A DNA stretch of 64,000 nt from an uncultured Prevotella sp. GTDB lineage: Bacteria; Bacteroidota; Bacteroidia; Bacteroidales; Bacteroidaceae. Shown in pieces: positions 1 to 9,384 of the stretch (its first letter is position 1; each line of letters begins with the position of its first letter). The stretch spans positions 75,421 through 139,420 of the forward strand of contig UQRP01000003.1 of the NCBI GenBank assembly GCA_900543585.1. Reading direction: 5' to 3'. Below the pieces are notes generated by a model. The model was not told the DNA's origin, did not search any database, and saw nothing but the letters and a program-made list of their open reading frames with translations. The position numbers and the translations under genes were made by a program.

Positions 1-544
1 TCAGGCCATAGACACCGTCGGCCTTAGCCTCGTTGTCGAGACTGGGATAGCCCGTGGTCTGATACTCATAGAGCTGCGCCATATTGAAATAGGCCAGCGC
101 TCGGTAGGCCAGCGCATTGCCGACATAGGCAGCACCGGCATCGGTGGACTTCTTCACGTCGCTCCCGGCTGCCAAGACCAAGTTGGCCTTAGCGATGATG
201 TCGCTATAGAGCTTCCACGTGTCATAGCTGTAAGCATAGGTGGGGCCGAGATAGTTGCCCTGGCTGTAGGCACTGAAATAGTCATAGCCCGTAGCAGCAG
301 GCGGTATCTGTCCCGTCATGGCATCGAGGGCCACCATCTGCCCGGCAAAGCCGGCACCACCATAGGAAGAGCCCATATTGAGCATCTGAGCCACGACACC
401 CATGTTGAGGGCCTCCAAAGCCGAGGTGGAGCCTTCCACCTGCCCCTTCGTCATGCCGTTGGTGGGATATTCTTCATCAAGGCAACTGCTGAGCATCGGC
501 ACGGCCAATGCCACGGCAAGAATATGTTTAATCTGTATTTTCAT
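1..544 (-). CDS. SusD/RagB family lipoprotein, N-terminal part (cut by window edge)
   Basis: The start codon is at 544 and the frame stays open to the left edge, so about 181 N-terminal residues are visible and the C-terminus lies outside. The protein begins MKIQIKHILAVALAVP and has a lipobox ending LSSC, so it is a predicted outer-membrane lipoprotein. After the lipobox comes DEEYPTNGMTKGQ, followed by helical TPR-like sequence (NALAYRALAYFNMAQLYE) typical of the SusD N-terminal half. SusD proteins bind glycans or other nutrients at the surface and cap a SusC channel. It starts 17 bases after the SusC gene on the same strand, so the two are almost certainly co-transcribed. The substrate cannot be told from this fragment. 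Confidence 0.85.
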   Translation of the reverse strand, partial: MKIQIKHILAVALAVPMLSSCLDEEYPTNGMTKGQVEGSTSALEALNMGVVAQMLNMGSSYGGAGFAGQMVALDAMTGQIPPAATGYDYFSAYSQGNYLGPTYAYSYDTWKLYSDIIAKANLVLAAGSDVKKSTDAGAAYVGNALAYRALAYFNMAQLYEYQTTGYPSLDNEAKADGVYGL

Positions 545-561
545 AGCTTGTCTAATTAATG

Positions 562-3500
562 TTAGAACTTGACCGTGATTCCGCCGGAGATGGTACGGAT
601 GGGTTGATAATAGGTGAAGTTGAGGTCGCTGTCATCCTGCACGCGCACCTGTCCGTCGAGGGCTGTACGCGGGTCGTAGCCCTTACGCTTGGTCCAGTAG
701 TAGACATTGTCACAGGAGCAGTAGATGCGCAGGCTGGTGAGCTTAAGTTTCTCCACGAGGCGGCGGGGGAAGGTGTAGCCTAAGCTGATATTCTTGAATG
801 TCAGCGAGTTGTTGCTTGTCAGGAAGCGGTCGGACATGCTGGCTGAGTTCTCATCGCCATACTGGAAGCGGGGGATGGTACTCGTGGTGTTGTCCGTGGT
901 CCAGGCGTTGAGGAGGTCCTTATGCAGGTTGCCACGCTCCGACGATGATGTCGCGGAGCCCATGAGGGCCTGATAGCCGTAGTCGATACCCTTGCCGCCA
1001 AGGGAATAGAGGAAGCTGGCCGTGAGGTCGAAGCCATAGGCCGAGACCGTGGTGCCGAAGCCACCGTAGACCTTCGGGTTGGCATCACCACAGAGATAGT
1101 AGGTGGCCTGCGAGTAGGTAGTGGTCGTGGACTGGGTGCCGTCGGCATTGGTGACATACCATGTCGACTGGCCCTGGCTGTTAGGACCGGCATACTTAGG
1201 CATATACCAGGTGTAGAGGGGCAGGCCCTCACCCACGAAGTTGTAGTTGGAGAGGTTGCAGTAGCCATCGTGCCCCTCCATATTGATAATCTTGTTCTCG
1301 TCGGGGAGATAGGTGACCTTGTTCTTGTTATGCGAGATGTTGAAGTTCACATTCCAGTTGAAGTCCTTCTTGCGGATGATATCGCCGCTGATGGAGAACT
1401 CGACACCCTTGTTGACCATGTCGCCGACATTGTCGTAATAGCCCGTATAGCCGATGGAGACAGGTGTGGTGAACCACAGCAGCATGTCGGTGGTCTTACG
1501 GTGATAGTATTCCAGGCTACCAGTGACGCGGTGGTTGAAGAGCTCGAAGTCGATACCGGCGTTGAAGTTGCCTTTCTTCTCCCACGTGATGTCGTCCTTA
1601 CCCTTCTGCGAAAAGCTCAGAGCTGCCTTGCCGTTGGCGGTGGTAATCTTGTAGAAATCGGTATAGCGGAACTCACCGATGTTGTCGTTACCCTGCTCAC
1701 CATAGCTGGCCTTGAGCTTGAGCTGGTCTATCCAGCTGGTCTTGGGGAACCACGGCTCCTTGTTCATGATCCAGGCACCGCCCAATGACCAGAAGTTACC
1801 CCAGCGGTGATCGGGAGAGAAGCGGGAGCTGCCGTCGCGACGGAACGAGAAGGAAGCGAAGTAGCGGCTGGCGTAGTCGTAGTTGGCACGGAAGAACCAA
1901 CCCTCTACATTATATATAGATGTGTATCCCTCGGAGCTGAGGAGGGTGACGGCACCGTCGAGCTCTTTGTTGGCGGCGTAGTTGACGATGTTGCTCTTAG
2001 CCGCACCGAGCGTGCCGTCATTGTCACGCGTATACTCATGACCGAAGAGCAGGTAGAGGCTGTGCTGGCCCAGGCTCTTGCTCCAGTTCAGCAGTTGCTG
2101 CGTGTTGACGGAGTAGGTGCGGTAGTGGTAGGTACTGGCATAGCCTCCCGTCTGTCCGCTGTAGCCATAGTCGGGTGAAGTACCTGTCATGGAGCGGTTC
2201 TCGGTGTCGTAGATATTGACGTTGAGCGTGAGCTTAAAGTCGCGGAGGAAAGAGATGTCGGAATAGGCGGCAAAGCCAAAGGCATTGCTCTTGCTGTTGG
2301 TGAGCGTCAGGAGGTCGTCCTGGATGTAGTTGTCACCACGGGCGTTGGGCCTGATGACACCGGTGATGAGGCCGTCGCCGTAGTCATAGACTTTGCCGTT
2401 GGCATCGGTGAGGATATTGCCGTTGGCGTCGCGCACATACACCGGATAAATGCTGGGCGTGGTCAGCGAGCCATAGTAGGCGTAGTTGTTGCTGTTGCTG
2501 TTGGTATGGATAAAGCGGGCGGTACCGCCAATCTTCAGCCACTTACGGGCTTGGTAGTCAATCTTCATCATACCGTTGTAGCGCTTGAAGTCGGCACCGT
2601 TGGTGATGCCCTCGTTGGAGAGATAGCTGCCACTGCCATAGAACTGGAACTGGTCATCGCCACCGTTGATGCTCATGTTGTACTCCTGGCGCAGACCTGT
2701 TTTGATGCCTGTCTTACGCCAGTCGTCAGAGGTGAGCAGATACTGGTTACCGTTGTTGGTCACGACATTCCCTAACGTGGCCTGCGGGTTGAGCTTGCCG
2801 TTCTGACCGATGAGCGACTGTCCGCTTGGCACGGAATAGATAATCTCGCCCAAGCCGCCGTTGGCCTGGACGCTGACCAAGGCCGTGTTGGCCGACTTCC
2901 AAGCGTTATAAGATGTCTGACCCTGCGAGTTGGTGTAATAGTTGTACAAGCCCTTGTAATACAACTCATAATACTGTGCGGGGTCGGTGATATAGTCGTA
3001 GTTGACATAGGCGCTGGAGTTGGAACCCCACTTAGCGTCGAGGGAGATGGCAGCCTTGCCTTTCTGCGCGTGCTTGGTGGTAATCATGATGACACCATTG
3101 GCACCGCGCGCACCATAGAGGGCATTGGAGGCAGCATCCTTCAACACGCTGATGCTCTCCACGTCCTGGGGGTTGATGTCGCTATAGTTACCGGAATAAG
3201 GCAGTCCGTCGAGGACAATGAGCGGTGAGCTGCTGGCATTGATACTGCTCACACCGCGGATACGTATGGTAGGATTGCTGGCGGCGGGGTCGTTGCTCTC
3301 CACCATCTGCACACCGGCCACCTTACCGTTGATGGCCTCAATGGCGTCGCTGACCTGCCGCTTGCTGATGTCGTCGCTTTTGAGCACGCCGGCCGAACCG
3401 GTGAAGCTCTCACGCTTCTGCTTACCGAAGGCCACCACAATGACATCGTCAAGGCTCTGCTGGTCGGCAGAAAGCGTTATCTTCATGTTGGGCTTGATGG

Positions 3501-3756
3501 TAACCTTCTTCGTCTGCATGCCCATATAGGTAATGACAAGGGTACGGGCACTGGCTGGAAGGTTAGACAGTTGGAACTTGCCGTCGATATCCGTGACGGT
3601 ACCCATCTTGGTACCTTCAATACGGATGGAAGCTCCGGTAATGGGCTGACCGTCGTCCTCGGCGGTCACCACTCCTGACACCTGTGTCACTTGCGCCCTC
3701 ACAGACATAAAGACAAACAGAAAGCAGGCAAAAAGCATCAGAATCCTTTTATCCAT
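562..3756 (-). CDS. SusC/RagA family TonB-linked outer membrane protein
   Basis: This is the outer-membrane channel partner of the SusD gene downstream. The ATG at 3756 is preferred over an in-frame GTG 24 bases upstream because MDKRILMLFACFLFVF begins a clean signal peptide ending near VRAQ; the product is 1064 residues. A carboxypeptidase-like beta-sandwich domain follows (VSGVVTAEDDGQPITGASI). Next comes the TonB plug with the family sequences SFTGSAGVL, IRIRGVSSI and PLIVLDGLPYSG, then LKDAASNALYGARGANGVI. The rest is a beta-barrel ending in a short aromatic strand (ISGGITVKF). There is no STN signalling domain, unlike the second SusC in this window, so it is probably not controlled by a FecR. 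A good promoter lies about 165 bases upstream. Confidence 0.95.
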   Translation of the reverse strand: MDKRILMLFACFLFVFMSVRAQVTQVSGVVTAEDDGQPITGASIRIEGTKMGTVTDIDGKFQLSNLPASARTLVITYMGMQTKKVTIKPNMKITLSADQQSLDDVIVVAFGKQKRESFTGSAGVLKSDDISKRQVSDAIEAINGKVAGVQMVESNDPAASNPTIRIRGVSSINASSSPLIVLDGLPYSGNYSDINPQDVESISVLKDAASNALYGARGANGVIMITTKHAQKGKAAISLDAKWGSNSSAYVNYDYITDPAQYYELYYKGLYNYYTNSQGQTSYNAWKSANTALVSVQANGGLGEIIYSVPSGQSLIGQNGKLNPQATLGNVVTNNGNQYLLTSDDWRKTGIKTGLRQEYNMSINGGDDQFQFYGSGSYLSNEGITNGADFKRYNGMMKIDYQARKWLKIGGTARFIHTNSNSNNYAYYGSLTTPSIYPVYVRDANGNILTDANGKVYDYGDGLITGVIRPNARGDNYIQDDLLTLTNSKSNAFGFAAYSDISFLRDFKLTLNVNIYDTENRSMTGTSPDYGYSGQTGGYASTYHYRTYSVNTQQLLNWSKSLGQHSLYLLFGHEYTRDNDGTLGAAKSNIVNYAANKELDGAVTLLSSEGYTSIYNVEGWFFRANYDYASRYFASFSFRRDGSSRFSPDHRWGNFWSLGGAWIMNKEPWFPKTSWIDQLKLKASYGEQGNDNIGEFRYTDFYKITTANGKAALSFSQKGKDDITWEKKGNFNAGIDFELFNHRVTGSLEYYHRKTTDMLLWFTTPVSIGYTGYYDNVGDMVNKGVEFSISGDIIRKKDFNWNVNFNISHNKNKVTYLPDENKIINMEGHDGYCNLSNYNFVGEGLPLYTWYMPKYAGPNSQGQSTWYVTNADGTQSTTTTYSQATYYLCGDANPKVYGGFGTTVSAYGFDLTASFLYSLGGKGIDYGYQALMGSATSSSERGNLHKDLLNAWTTDNTTSTIPRFQYGDENSASMSDRFLTSNNSLTFKNISLGYTFPRRLVEKLKLTSLRIYCSCDNVYYWTKRKGYDPRTALDGQVRVQDDSDLNFTYYQPIRTISGGITVKF

Positions 3757-4115
3757 ACGAACAATCTTTAATACATACACAATTATTAACTACTCTCTCT
3801 TACTTAAAATCTCTTTTATCCGTTGTTTCTTTTTGTCTACTTCTGCATCATCGTGAGGCCACGCCAGGCCGAGACGGAAAGAAAAATAAGATAAGTTTCT
3901 TTCAACGTCGTTTGTATTCGTTTGCAAAGTTAGCCATCGTTTCCCAATCCGCAAATTTTTAGACAATATTTTTATTTCAACTTGCATATAATATTCATAT
4001 TGTTACATTTCTGCCCATTTTTTGCTCAAATTGAAGTAATGAACAAGGCGCTGTAACTTTACAAATTGATAGTTTTTAAGTTTTGGAGGATAGGATAGAC
4101 ACAACGAAGCTTCTC
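3757..4115. other. Intergenic region with susC promoter
   Basis: This 359-base gap holds the leftward susC promoter (3925-3955) and AT-rich sequence. A TAACTTTA-like element also occurs on the plus strand near 4053, but no plus-strand gene follows it. A 65-codon open frame at 3790-3987 crosses the promoter and is not accepted as a gene. I see no terminator for the regulator gene that ends at 4116. Confidence 0.6.
3925..3955 (-). promoter_or_regulatory. Bacteroidetes-type promoter of susC/susD
   Basis: On the minus strand TTTG (3955-3952) is followed after 19 bases by TAACTTTG (3932-3925). This matches the known -33 TTTG / -7 TAnnTTTG promoter of Bacteroidetes. Transcription should start near 3921, giving a leader of about 165 bases. 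Confidence 0.75.
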
Positions 4116-5823
4116 TCACGCATTGACCGCCACTGTGTTGCCTTTGTTTCGACTCAGACGGCGGTATTCCGAGGGTGTGACATTATACTTCTTCTTAAAC
4201 TGGCGGTAGAAGGTGCGCAGCGTGCTGAAGCCCGACTGCTCCGCGATAAACTCCAAGACGTAATCAGTGGACTCTAAAAGCAGACAGGCATGGCGCAGAC
4301 GGAGGTCAAGAAGGATGCTTTGCACGGAGAGATGCTTCTTACTTAAAATATTATTGATGTCATCGAGTTTCATGCCCAACGCCTTTTCCAAGATGACATC
4401 GTTGAGGTTGGGCTCGCTATAGAGATGGTCTTTGGAGAGAAGAGCTGACACCTGGTCGCGGAGCTCGTCGGCATCGGCAGGCTGCTCGATCTTCGCCACA
4501 GTGCGCGCCACCGTCCGTTTCATCTGCTTGTTGATGAAGTGAGAATTGTTGACGAGTCGTCTGTGGAAGCCTATCAGCACACCCATGACCACCAAGCACA
4601 GCACGATGCCACCACCCAACAGTATCTTATGGATAAGTTGGCTCTGGAGGTCCTGGTGCAGGGCCGTGACCTCGCGATGGACGCTGTCGCTGGCAGCGGC
4701 GTAGCTCCGACGAGCCTTGTTGACATCCTCACCATTTTGCTTCAGCACCTTCACCATCCTCAGACTCTTCTCGCGCTCACCCTCGCGAATGTAGACCTCT
4801 AAAAGAACCTCGCACACCTTGCGCAACTCCGGCGACGTGCTGCCCATATTATTCGCCACAAAATCCTCACCCAAGTCCAGGACCGCCTTCGGCGGAATGA
4901 CACTCATGCGGTTGTGGGCATCGAGCAGACGACCCGTTATCTCCTCGGTATGGGGGTAGCGCTGGAGAAGTGCCAAAGCACTGTCACAGGCCACCTTGGC
5001 CTCCTGCCTCCGGCCAAGGGCAGCATAGCCCTGACCGAGACGGGCATAGAGTTTAAGACGATGGATGTCATAGCCAGCAGCATCGGTGACACCGTCGCCA
5101 CCACGACGCTGCACCCTGACAAGGGCGGCGAGGGTCTGACGGATGTAGGCGACAGCCTGCGTATTCTCTTTATTATAAAGGTAGATGTCGGCCTCCAAAA
5201 TGTCGAAGGCATGACGGAAGATGTTGCAGTTGTGCACCGACGTCGGATATTCACGCTGCAACCGCCGCATATCGGCCCGTGCCTTGTTCAGGGCTGCAAG
5301 AACATGAGCCTCGTGACGAGCTGTCAGCTCACAAAGAATATGGTAATAATCGCACTCTAAGAGACTATAGACCCTTGTAGCGGGAGAAGCAGAAATTACT
5401 TTGTCATCGCTAAGCTTCTTGCGTATCTCCCAAAAGGTGTCGGCAAGGCGGCCATAGTCACCCATGCTGTACTCAATAGAGCACTGTAGGCTCATACCTC
5501 TGAGCCACACATCAAGATTCTGACCCCCCCCCGAGTTGCTGTAAGACCAAAGCATGGCGGAAAGCCTCGTTATAACGAAAATTCCTTAAACAAACATAAC
5601 CGGCAACATATTCAAAACGCTCACGTGAACAATTCCGCCACCCCGTCTTGACAAGGTGACGATGAGCCTCATGGAGCAAGCGGTAGCCCCGCAACGGCTC
5701 GGTAACGTAGATTTTATCAATATACCCAATGTCTAAACTGTCCATCTTATTTCTTGATATGGCAGAAATCGTCAAGACAAAGAATATTGATAGAAAAAGA
5801 AAGACAAAGCGTACGTATTTCAT
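4116..5823 (-). pseudogene. TPR-membrane-AraC hybrid regulator, split by a shift at a nine-G tract
   Basis: Two overlapping frames make one protein. The first (5823 to 5512) gives a signal peptide, MKYVRFVFLFLSIFFV, and the start of a helical repeat domain, then stops just after a run of nine G (minus strand, 5532-5524). The second frame (to 4116) continues the same helices as GGGQNLDVWLRGMSLQCS. Eight G instead of nine would join them into about 568 residues: signal peptide, TPR-like helices, one membrane segment (ILLGGGIVLCLVVMGVLIGF), then a C-terminal AraC-type helix-turn-helix (FIAEQSGFSTLRTFYRQFKK, then YNVTPSEYRR). Such proteins sense outside the membrane and bind DNA inside. It is divergent from the fimbrial operon, its likely target. 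It may be phase-variable, a recent mutation or a sequencing error. Confidence 0.85.
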
Positions 5824-5884
5824 ACGACTCGATTTAGGCTGTTTAGTACTGACAGAAGGCTTTAAAGCCCGATGGCAACACGGA

Positions 5885-5902
5885 GTGACACGGTTTTGTC
5901 AC
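5885..5902. promoter_or_regulatory. Inverted repeat GTGACA-N6-TGTCAC, candidate operator
   Basis: GTGACA at 5885-5890 and TGTCAC at 5897-5902 form a perfect dyad with a six-base centre. It lies just downstream of the predicted transcription start (about 5909) of the AraC-type regulator, where a bound protein would block its own transcription. The same half-site recurs three more times before the fimbrial operon. Confidence 0.5.
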
Positions 5903-5912
5903 CTTACTTCGG

Positions 5913-5944
5913 CAAAGATAAGAAACTTTTATCATATCCGCAAA
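5913..5944 (-). promoter_or_regulatory. Promoter of the AraC-type regulator
   Basis: On the minus strand TTTG (5944-5941) and TATCTTTG (5920-5913) are separated by 20 bases, a good Bacteroidetes promoter. The predicted leader to the ATG at 5823 is about 85 bases. Confidence 0.65.
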
Positions 5945-5981
5945 TCTTTCGACGACTTTTAATACAAAAAAAATAGGACGA

Positions 5982-6030
5982 TGTCACTAACTTCTCGTCC
6001 CGTTGTCACCAACTGACAGCCTTTTGTCAC
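5982..6030 (+). promoter_or_regulatory. Three TGTCAC direct repeats at 21-22 base spacing before the fimbrial operon
   Basis: TGTCAC occurs at 5982, 6004 and 6025. The first two copies share a longer core of the form TGTCACyAACT. The spacing of 22 and 21 bases is two helical turns, which places the sites on one face of the DNA, as known for direct-repeat AraC-family half-sites. The last copy ends 22 bases before the TAAATTTG promoter element at 6053, a position suited to activation. Confidence 0.55.
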
Positions 6031-6052
6031 CTGCCCTTTGAATTTTCTTCCC

Positions 6053-6060
6053 TAAATTTG
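6053..6060 (+). promoter_or_regulatory. -7 element of the fimbrial operon promoter
   Basis: TAAATTTG fits the Bacteroidetes -7 consensus. TTTG motifs upstream (6023-6026 and 6037-6040) are at poor distances, so the -33 box looks weak. That would fit a promoter needing an activator. The predicted leader to 6118 is about 55 bases. Confidence 0.55.
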
Positions 6061-6117
6061 CAGCAGTCTTCACAGACATTAGCACTTTTCACAGACGTTA
6101 ATCAAACAGCAAGCGAT

Positions 6118-6723
6118 ATGAACACATCCATTCTCACACGCATGGCAAGGAGGCCGCTGACACTGTTAGTGCTCTTGGCACTCGCCGTTCAGGTTCAGGC
6201 GCAGCAGGTAGCAGTGAAGACCAACCTTGTCTATGACGTCACCACCACCTTCAACGTCGGCATGGAGCTGGCCCTCTCACCGAAATGGACGCTCGACGTG
6301 TCGGGAAACTACAACCCGTGGACTTTCTCCGACAATAAGAAATGGAAGCACTGGCTCGTCCAGCCTGAGGCCCGCTACTGGTTCTGCAACAAGATGATGG
6401 GCTCCTTCATAGGATTCCATGCCTTAGGCGGACAGTACAATGTCGGCGGAGTGGACTTTGATGTCAACTTTCTCGGCACGGACTTCTCCCAAGTCAAGAA
6501 CCACCGGTACGAGGGATGGGCCATAGGAGCCGGCATCGCCTACGGCTACGCATGGACACTGTCACGTCACTGGAACCTCGAAGCCGAGATAGGCTTCGGC
6601 TACGCCTACACACGCTACGACAAATACGAGTGTGAGAAATGTGGCGAGAAACTCGACGACAACGCCGGCCACCACTATGTGGGACCCACAAAGGCGGCTA
6701 TCAACTTAGTGTATGTTTTTTAA
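6118..6723 (+). CDS. DUF3575 family protein, first gene of fimbrial operon
   Basis: The product has 201 residues with the ATG at 6118 (MNTSILTRMARRPLTLLVLL) and a signal peptide ending near VQAQ. The mature part opens with QQVAVKTNLVYDVTTTFNVGMELAL, the hallmark of DUF3575, then beta-strand-rich sequence with repeated Y/W residues and a final aromatic strand (AAINLVYVF). This suggests a small outer-membrane barrel. DUF3575 genes commonly stand at the head of Bacteroidetes fimbrial loci before DUF3868 and Mfa/Fim genes, as here. A role in assembly or anchoring is inferred from context and not proven. Its stop is 16 bases before the next start. Confidence 0.8.
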   Translation: MNTSILTRMARRPLTLLVLLALAVQVQAQQVAVKTNLVYDVTTTFNVGMELALSPKWTLDVSGNYNPWTFSDNKKWKHWLVQPEARYWFCNKMMGSFIGFHALGGQYNVGGVDFDVNFLGTDFSQVKNHRYEGWAIGAGIAYGYAWTLSRHWNLEAEIGFGYAYTRYDKYECEKCGEKLDDNAGHHYVGPTKAAINLVYVF

Positions 6724-6725
6724 TC

Positions 6726-6731
6726 AGGAGG
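6726..6731 (+). promoter_or_regulatory. Strong Shine-Dalgarno AGGAGG before the DUF3868 gene
   Basis: AGGAGG lies eight bases before the ATG at 6740. This supports that start over an upstream in-frame ATG at 6713. Strong Shine-Dalgarno sites are uncommon in Bacteroidota. Confidence 0.6.
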
Positions 6732-6739
6732 ACGACACC

Positions 6740-7804
6740 ATGAAAAGCAATATCCTCTCTGTCACGCTACGGCGTGCATCCCTCGGGGCCTTACTCCTCA
6801 CCCTCGGCACCACAACATTACAGGCCCAGCAGCTCGCCGGCGAACAGGTCACCATCAGCAGCAAGCAGGTGACGCGCCAGGGCGACAAGGTGCAGGTGCT
6901 CATCGACATGAACATGGACCGCCTCAAACTCAAGGGCAACACCGGACTCGTCCTCACGCCAATGCTTGTCAACAACACCGACACGCTCCGCATGCCTGCT
7001 GTGGAAGTCATGGGACACAAACGGTATGTCTACTACCTGCGCAACAGCAAGTCGGTAACGGCCAACCCGCTGACGGTCAGGGAGCATCACAACGGCATCA
7101 GCCAGACCGTGAGCTATCGCTACACTACCAACTTCCAAAAGTGGATGGAGGGCTCACAGCTCCTCATCGCCGAAGGGGCATGCGGCTGCGACCAGACCCT
7201 CGTGGCCGACAACAATCTCACCGATGCCGGACAATGGCTGGAGCCCGTCAGAACCGCTGAACCCGTCAAATCCAAACAGCTGAAGACCTACAACGTCACG
7301 GGGGTGGCACGACTCGCCTTCCCCATCAACAACGCCGAGATTCATGCCGACATGGGCAACAACCGTCAGGAACTCGCCGCCATCGACAAGACCATCTCAC
7401 AGGTGAGCAATGACACTACGATGAAGATTACCTCCATCCTCATCCACGGCTATGCTTCTCCCGACGGCAGCTATGCCAACAACGAACGACTCGCCAAGGT
7501 GCGCGCGGTAGCTCTCACTGACTACCTCGCCAACGTCTACCACATCGACCGCAATATCATCACCACCACCTCTACGGCGGAAGACTGGCAGGGTGTCAGC
7601 GACTATCTTGAGAAGAACGACATCCCGCAGAAGACCACCGTGCTGGGCATCCTCGACAGCAACCTCACACCCGATGAAAAGGAGCGCACTATAGCTGCCA
7701 AGGCCGGCGAAGCCCACCGATTTCTCATCAAAAAGGTATACCCCGTACTTCGGCGAACGGAATATACCGTCTACTATGTCTACAAGAAGGAAGTCACCCC
7801 CTAA
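6740..7804 (+). CDS. DUF3868 protein with OmpA-like C-terminal domain
   Basis: The protein has 354 residues, starting MKSNILSVTLRRASLG, with a signal peptide ending near LQAQ. The N-terminal half (QLAGEQVTISSKQVTRQGDK onward) matches the DUF3868 pattern and holds a CGC motif near the middle (EGACGCDQTLVA). The C-terminal part looks like an OmpA peptidoglycan-binding fold (SILIHGYASPDGSYANNERL followed by KVRAVALTDYL). The likely role is to hold the fimbrial machinery to the cell wall or outer membrane. It is second in the operon, between DUF3575 and the major fimbrillin. The start is chosen by the AGGAGG eight bases upstream and by the signal peptide. Confidence 0.8.
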   Translation: MKSNILSVTLRRASLGALLLTLGTTTLQAQQLAGEQVTISSKQVTRQGDKVQVLIDMNMDRLKLKGNTGLVLTPMLVNNTDTLRMPAVEVMGHKRYVYYLRNSKSVTANPLTVREHHNGISQTVSYRYTTNFQKWMEGSQLLIAEGACGCDQTLVADNNLTDAGQWLEPVRTAEPVKSKQLKTYNVTGVARLAFPINNAEIHADMGNNRQELAAIDKTISQVSNDTTMKITSILIHGYASPDGSYANNERLAKVRAVALTDYLANVYHIDRNIITTTSTAEDWQGVSDYLEKNDIPQKTTVLGILDSNLTPDEKERTIAAKAGEAHRFLIKKVYPVLRRTEYTVYYVYKKEVTP

Positions 7805-7870
7805 GCCTGCAACAGACTCAACGGAGATTCATCCAAAAGAATATTTATTAACTTCTAAACCCGTACAATT

Positions 7871-9364
7871 ATGAAAACGATCCATTATATGTTCACGGCA
7901 ATGCTTGCCCTGTCGGCATGCGCCTCCTTCACTGCGTGCAGCAGCGACGACGTCAACACCGGCCAACAGAAGGTTGAGACCGCTGACGGCTTCTACATGA
8001 CCCTCACCTTAAAGGGCTCCGATGCCAAAGGCGCCAACGCCAAGGCTACACGTACCGCGGTGCAAGACCCCACAGAGGCGGCCACCGCCGACGAGAGCAC
8101 CGTCAACAGCGGTACACTTTACCTCTTCAGCGGTGTTGTAGGTTCCGGTACGTTAGCCTACAAGAAGACTATCACCACCGCCGAATGGAACGACGCCAAG
8201 GTGCCCACACAAGGACGGAACGGCTCCATCACGGTGAAACTACCCATCAAGAACGTCACCGTCGGCACCTCCTATAGGGTCTACTTCCTCGCCAACGGCA
8301 AAGGTGTTGAGGACGATTCCGGCAACAGCACCATCGAAGCCGGAGATGTAAAGTTTGTCAATGGCTATGCCAAACCCGGAGAGTTCATCATGTTCAGCCA
8401 GAACAATCCCGGACACCTTGCCAACCAGTACACCGTGACCTTTACCGAAGAGAACAAGAACAAGGATAAGCCAGTTACGCTGTCCACTCCCATTCTCATC
8501 GAGCGCGCCGTAGCCCGTATCGATGTACCGACAAACGAAGCTACCAGCCTCACGGTGCCTTCGGTTGAAGACCTCGCCAAAATGAACCCGCAGCAGAAGG
8601 AGGCGCTTCAGAACGCTCGCGACAATGTCAAGAGCATCACCCTGGAAAAGTATGCCATCTCCAACCTCGCCAAGAAGACTTATATCATGCAGCATTGGTC
8701 GGACAATAATAGATATCTCACCCTCCCCACCAACAGCTTAGGCTACTGGCAGACCTATGACGAGTTCGGCACAGAGACACGCAACGACGGCAGCGCCTTC
8801 TTCAAGACGCTCACCAATGCCACTCCCGACTATGTCTTTGAAAACACGACTTCCGAGAACAAGAACTCCACGGCCATGTACTTCCAGTACAAGGTCGAGC
8901 TGAAGTCCTACGAGAATGCCGACTTCACCGACGGCACCTTCTACCGCTACGACGGCAAGATCTACACCCGCCTGGCCGACATCATCGAGAGCGGCAAATA
9001 CGGCACCAACCCCTTCGGCAAGACGGCTGACGAGCTCCTCACCAAGGACCTGCTCCGCACCAACGGCAAGCTCGGCGCCAACGAGACTGCCCTCGAAGCC
9101 TTCCGCAACGATCACAACATCCAGATATTCCCACAGGGAATGGTCTACTACCGTCAGCTCATCAACGATGTGCACTACGTCCGCGAGGGATGGAACTCCA
9201 TCCTGCGCAACACCATCTACAAGCTCAACGTGAAGAGCGTTTGGAACATTGGGGCTGACGTGCCCAACGGCGACAACGGCAAGGAGACAAAATTCTACTA
9301 TCTCAACGTCGAGGTCTCTGTCAATCCGTGGGTCCTCAACACGCAGAACGTGATTTTAAAGTAA
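7871..9364 (+). CDS. Mfa1-type major fimbrial subunit (fimbrillin lipoprotein)
   Basis: The product has 497 residues, starting MKTIHYMFTAMLALSAC with a lipobox ending FTAC, so it is made as a lipoprotein precursor. This is usual for type V fimbrillins, which are lipidated, exported and then cut by a protease before strand-exchange polymerisation. The end of the protein reads KFYYLNVEVSVNPWVLNTQN, the conserved C-terminal strand of the Mfa1 family. The middle contains the family phrases TSYRVYFLANG and YYRQLINDVHYVREGWNSI, ahead of RNTIYKLNVKSV. It sits in the third position, where the shaft subunit is normally encoded, followed 20 bases later by the Mfa2-like anchor gene. The cleavage site cannot be fixed from sequence alone. 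Confidence 0.85.
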   Translation: MKTIHYMFTAMLALSACASFTACSSDDVNTGQQKVETADGFYMTLTLKGSDAKGANAKATRTAVQDPTEAATADESTVNSGTLYLFSGVVGSGTLAYKKTITTAEWNDAKVPTQGRNGSITVKLPIKNVTVGTSYRVYFLANGKGVEDDSGNSTIEAGDVKFVNGYAKPGEFIMFSQNNPGHLANQYTVTFTEENKNKDKPVTLSTPILIERAVARIDVPTNEATSLTVPSVEDLAKMNPQQKEALQNARDNVKSITLEKYAISNLAKKTYIMQHWSDNNRYLTLPTNSLGYWQTYDEFGTETRNDGSAFFKTLTNATPDYVFENTTSENKNSTAMYFQYKVELKSYENADFTDGTFYRYDGKIYTRLADIIESGKYGTNPFGKTADELLTKDLLRTNGKLGANETALEAFRNDHNIQIFPQGMVYYRQLINDVHYVREGWNSILRNTIYKLNVKSVWNIGADVPNGDNGKETKFYYLNVEVSVNPWVLNTQNVILK

Positions 9365-9384
9365 CAACCTAAATACCGACTGTT

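Noticed and set aside
3790..3987. 65-codon frame on the minus strand upstream of susC
   Set aside because: It covers the susC promoter (3925-3955), has no family-like sequence and its codons look random.
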